From Nocardia acidivorans NBRC 108247 (GTDB lineage: Bacteria; Actinomycetota; Actinomycetes; Mycobacteriales; Mycobacteriaceae), in assembly GCF_001625085.1 (NCBI RefSeq), contig NZ_BDAW01000085.1, positions 1 to 42,861 on the forward strand: a DNA stretch of 42,861 bases, read 5' to 3'. The notes beneath the pieces are model-generated. The model saw nothing but the letters and a program-made list of their open reading frames with translations. It was not told where the DNA came from and ran no database searches. This document shows positions 40,935-42,861 of the stretch, piece after piece; position 1 is the stretch's first letter; the number at the start of each line of letters is the position of its first letter. The translations under genes and the position numbers were made by a program.

Positions 40935-40967
40935 GGCCCCGTGCCCAAGGCATGGGGCCCTTTCTAT
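40935..40967 (+). terminator. Rho-independent-like terminator on the plus strand
   Basis: GGCCCCGTGCC, loop CAA, GGCATGGGGCC forms an 11-bp stem with one non-Watson-Crick pair, followed by CTTTCTATT on the plus strand. No plus-strand gene is annotated just upstream. The stem could also stop the convergent DUF6545 transcript, but that side has no T tract. Confidence 0.65.
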
Positions 40968-40992
40968 TCGGACCGGAAAGTTCCGCTCGATG

Positions 40993-42015
40993 TCAGCGCT
41001 TGGCGGTGCTGCGGCTGGGGGTCGCGGCGCCCGCATCGTAGGCGCGGGCAATGGCCTGCACCCAGCCGCGCGGGCCGACGCCCTCCGGCGGCGCGATCCA
41101 GCGGCCGTCGATCAGCACATCGCCGAAGGGGTTTCGAGCCCACTCCGCCACCCGGGCCGCGCGTTCGGCCACGGCCTCGGGCGGGGCACCCGCCGCCACC
41201 AGCTCCAGCCCGCCACCGGATTGCAGGTACAGCGCGTCCATGATTTGCGCCACCTGGTCCGATGCCTTCAGCTGGGTGGCCGAACCGGTCTGATCCTTGG
41301 CGACCACTTCGGGGAAGCGCGCGATCAGCACCCGGTGCAGGGTGCGAATCTGCTTCAGCAGCAGGCGCGCTCGCGCCCAGAGCTCGATCACGATCCATAC
41401 CGCGCCCACCGCGATGAGCAGGCTGGCGAGCTGCCAGATCGGCCAGAACCAGTCGCCCGCGTCGGGTTTGGCCATCGGCTCGTTCATGAGTTCGCGGCGC
41501 ACCGACAGTGCGGCCAGCACTCCGACCACCAGGGTGCCCACGCAGTAGAGCGCGATACCGCGGCCCAGTGCGGTCCAATCCAGGTTGCGCACACCGGTGA
41601 TCACGATGAACAGGCATTCCAGGGCGACGATGACCCAGCCGAAGGTGATGGACCACAGCAGCGTCAAAGCCATGGCCACCGCGCCGCCCGCGTAGATGAC
41701 CCAGGCGATCTGCCGCAGATTCCGGCGCGACACCACCGGCCACGCGGCGGCCGCCACCACCGAGGTCGCGGTGCCGAACAGAATCCAGGACGAGGTGGTG
41801 AGCCGATCGGAGAACCAGCTGCCGTGCACGCCATTGGGCAGCAGATGATCAACCGCCACACCGACTTCGGGAATGCAGATGGTCGCGGCGAGCGCGACGG
41901 AAGCCACGGCAACGACAATCGCCACTCGGGCGGTCGTCGCCGGTTTCACCAGCACCCGACCCACTCGGGCACCGGCCGCCATCCAGACCAGCAAGGCTGT
42001 CAACCAGAAGGTCAT
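40993..42015 (-). CDS. Seven-TM membrane protein, MAB_1171c/DUF6545-like
   Basis: A 340-residue protein with about seven N-terminal membrane spans (for example FWLTALLVWMAAGA, VAIVVAVASVALAATICIP, IAWVIYAGGAVAMALTLLW, WQLASLLIAVGAVWIVIELW). A soluble C-terminal domain of about 120 residues begins ARARLLLKQIRTLHRVLIARFPEV and contains WIAPPEGVGPRGWVQAIARAYDAG. The layout and the ImmA/IrrE-like gene directly upstream match actinobacterial proteins called MAB_1171c family putative transporters, whose function is unknown. The ATG at 42015 lies 73 bp after the peptidase gene stop. Confidence 0.7.
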   Translation of the reverse strand: MTFWLTALLVWMAAGARVGRVLVKPATTARVAIVVAVASVALAATICIPEVGVAVDHLLPNGVHGSWFSDRLTTSSWILFGTATSVVAAAAWPVVSRRNLRQIAWVIYAGGAVAMALTLLWSITFGWVIVALECLFIVITGVRNLDWTALGRGIALYCVGTLVVGVLAALSVRRELMNEPMAKPDAGDWFWPIWQLASLLIAVGAVWIVIELWARARLLLKQIRTLHRVLIARFPEVVAKDQTGSATQLKASDQVAQIMDALYLQSGGGLELVAAGAPPEAVAERAARVAEWARNPFGDVLIDGRWIAPPEGVGPRGWVQAIARAYDAGAATPSRSTAKR

Positions 42016-42088
42016 GCTGTGCCCTCTCCCGAATGTCCGAGGGGCGCTACGTGGTTACGCACGCCGCCTCCTCCGCGCCCTGACTCGG

Positions 42089-42601
42089 TCATCCGAGTGC
42101 CTCATCGAATCGAAGGACCGAGACGCCTGCGCCCCGGCTGTTGAACACACGCAGGCGGGTCATGAGCATGCTGGCGAAGGTCTCGGCCTCCCATTCGCAC
42201 TGTTCGTCCTCGCCGAGTTCCACGATCTTCTGATGGGAGCGCTGGCTGAGCATGTAGGCGATGAGATCGTCACTGGCCTCCAGCACCACCTCGGTGGCCG
42301 CCTCGCCCGGATGGTCGAAGACGATATGTCCCAATTCGTGCGCGAGGGTGTGCTCGCGGCTGGGCAGCGCCTCGGCCAGCACGATCACATCCTTGTCCGG
42401 ATAACTGCGGCGCTGACCGCAGATGCCCGGACCCAGTTGGGCACTGGCGATCTCGATCATGCGGCGGCGCTCGGCGGAGATGGCCAGCACCACCTCGTCG
42501 AGATTGGTGGCGTCGAAATCGGCGGCCACCGCGCACACCGCGTCCACCGCCGCCGCCACCCGGCGGTAGGACCCGATGCTATGAGCCCGGCTCTCCGTCA
42601 T
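42089..42601 (-). CDS. ImmA/IrrE-type zinc metallopeptidase
   Basis: A 170-residue protein with the zinc motif HTLAHELGHIVFDHP (His 88, Glu 89, His 92) and a downstream acidic ligand in EWEAETFASMLM (about Glu 138), the ImmA/IrrE signature. Such peptidases cleave a specific HTH repressor in response to a signal. There is no fused DNA-binding domain here. The ATG at 42601 lies 4 bp from the upstream gene's stop, so the two genes are in one operon. It is followed by the seven-TM gene. Confidence 0.86.
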   Translation of the reverse strand: MTESRAHSIGSYRRVAAAVDAVCAVAADFDATNLDEVVLAISAERRRMIEIASAQLGPGICGQRRSYPDKDVIVLAEALPSREHTLAHELGHIVFDHPGEAATEVVLEASDDLIAYMLSQRSHQKIVELGEDEQCEWEAETFASMLMTRLRVFNSRGAGVSVLRFDEALG

Positions 42602-42605
42602 GCCC

Positions 42606-42860
42606 TCACACCCTCGGTCCGAAGAACGCGGCCCGCGCGGCGTCTACCCGCGCCTGTGCCGCCGAAGCGCTTTGGAAGCTCACCGCACCGGAACCCGTGC
42701 CCGCCAGGGTGAGCGCGATCAGCCCGCCGATCACCGACAGTACTTTCACCGGCGGCAGGGGCGCGTTCGCCGAAGTCGGGTTGACGTCCGGATTCGGTTG
42801 CGCCAGCACAGGTGCCGGCGGCGGTGGGGGCGGCGGCGCGGGTGCGGGCGCGACCTCGGG
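42606..42860 (-). CDS. Partial proline-rich membrane protein (5' end outside window)
   Basis: The frame is open from the window edge to the stop at 42606. Visible residues are a Pro/Ala run (PEVAPAPAPPPPPPPAPVLAQPNPDVNP), a membrane segment (VKVLSVIGGLIALTLAGTGSGAV) and a short tail (FQSASAAQARVDAARAAFFGPRV). The start and N-terminal domain are missing. In related operons an HTH protein occurs near the peptidase gene, so a membrane-tethered HTH protein is one possibility, but nothing visible proves it. Confidence 0.6.
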   Translation of the reverse strand, partial: PEVAPAPAPPPPPPPAPVLAQPNPDVNPTSANAPLPPVKVLSVIGGLIALTLAGTGSGAVSFQSASAAQARVDAARAAFFGPRV

Positions 42861-42861
42861 C

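Overview
The window is high-GC actinobacterial DNA, most likely from Nocardia or a close relative in the Mycobacteriales. The evidence is gene content and order. It holds orthologues of Mycobacterium tuberculosis phoPR with its neighbouring HIT gene, a small ORF followed by otsA next to a complete mce4 locus, a KstR-type sterol catabolism cluster, and an EspR-like nucleoid protein. Start codons are often GTG, and there are many 4-nt ATGA/GTGA overlaps. All identifications rest on motifs and remembered family sequences; no search was run.

Layout. (1) 1-11,900, housekeeping and regulation: a TetR regulator, an AspB-like aminotransferase, a membrane-anchored M23 peptidase with minisatellite repeats in its N-terminal coding region, purD, a HIT protein, phoR-phoP (with a likely PhoP autoregulatory box), tRNA-Thr(TGT), a stand-alone MbtH-like protein, an alpha/beta hydrolase, a small protein plus otsA, and an SDR. 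(2) 12,000-22,222, minus strand: the ten-gene mce4 operon yrbE4A-yrbE4B-mce4A-F-mam4A-mam4B, a predicted sterol importer with mostly overlapping genes. (3) 22,223-26,145: hsd4B and fdxD on the minus strand, divergent from fadE26-fadE27. (4) 26,146-30,270: a tandemly duplicated repeat element, then genes not obviously tied to sterols (MDMPI-type protein, UGT-like glycosyltransferase, VOC protein, ECF sigma factor). (5) 30,283-39,639: fadD19, an LLM flavin/F420 oxidoreductase, a tandem DUF35 protein, ltp4-ltp3, a KSI-fold protein, cyp125 and fadA5. These are side-chain degradation genes for cholesterol and C24-branched sterols. (6) 39,640-42,861: an EspR-like gene, a 575-bp repeat-bearing intergenic region, and an opposing set of a 7-TM DUF6545/MAB_1171c-like protein, an ImmA/IrrE-type metallopeptidase and a truncated proline-rich membrane protein.

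How it works together. Mce4 would import sterol. CYP125 oxidises C26, FadD19 makes the CoA thioester, FadE26/FadE27 (ChsE4/ChsE5 type) dehydrogenate it, Hsd4B oxidises the hydroxyacyl-CoA and FadA5 thiolyses the ketoacyl-CoA. Ltp3/Ltp4 with the DUF35 protein would act as aldolases on C24-branched side chains. Eight full or one-mismatch matches to the KstR operator TNNAACNNGTTNNA lie at the promoters of this set, plus one weaker copy. One perfect operator overlaps the stop codon of the LLM gene. The least described parts are the ImmA/DUF6545/proline-rich set facing the EspR-like gene, the cysteine-free tandem DUF35 protein, and the KSI-fold protein that keeps only the catalytic base.
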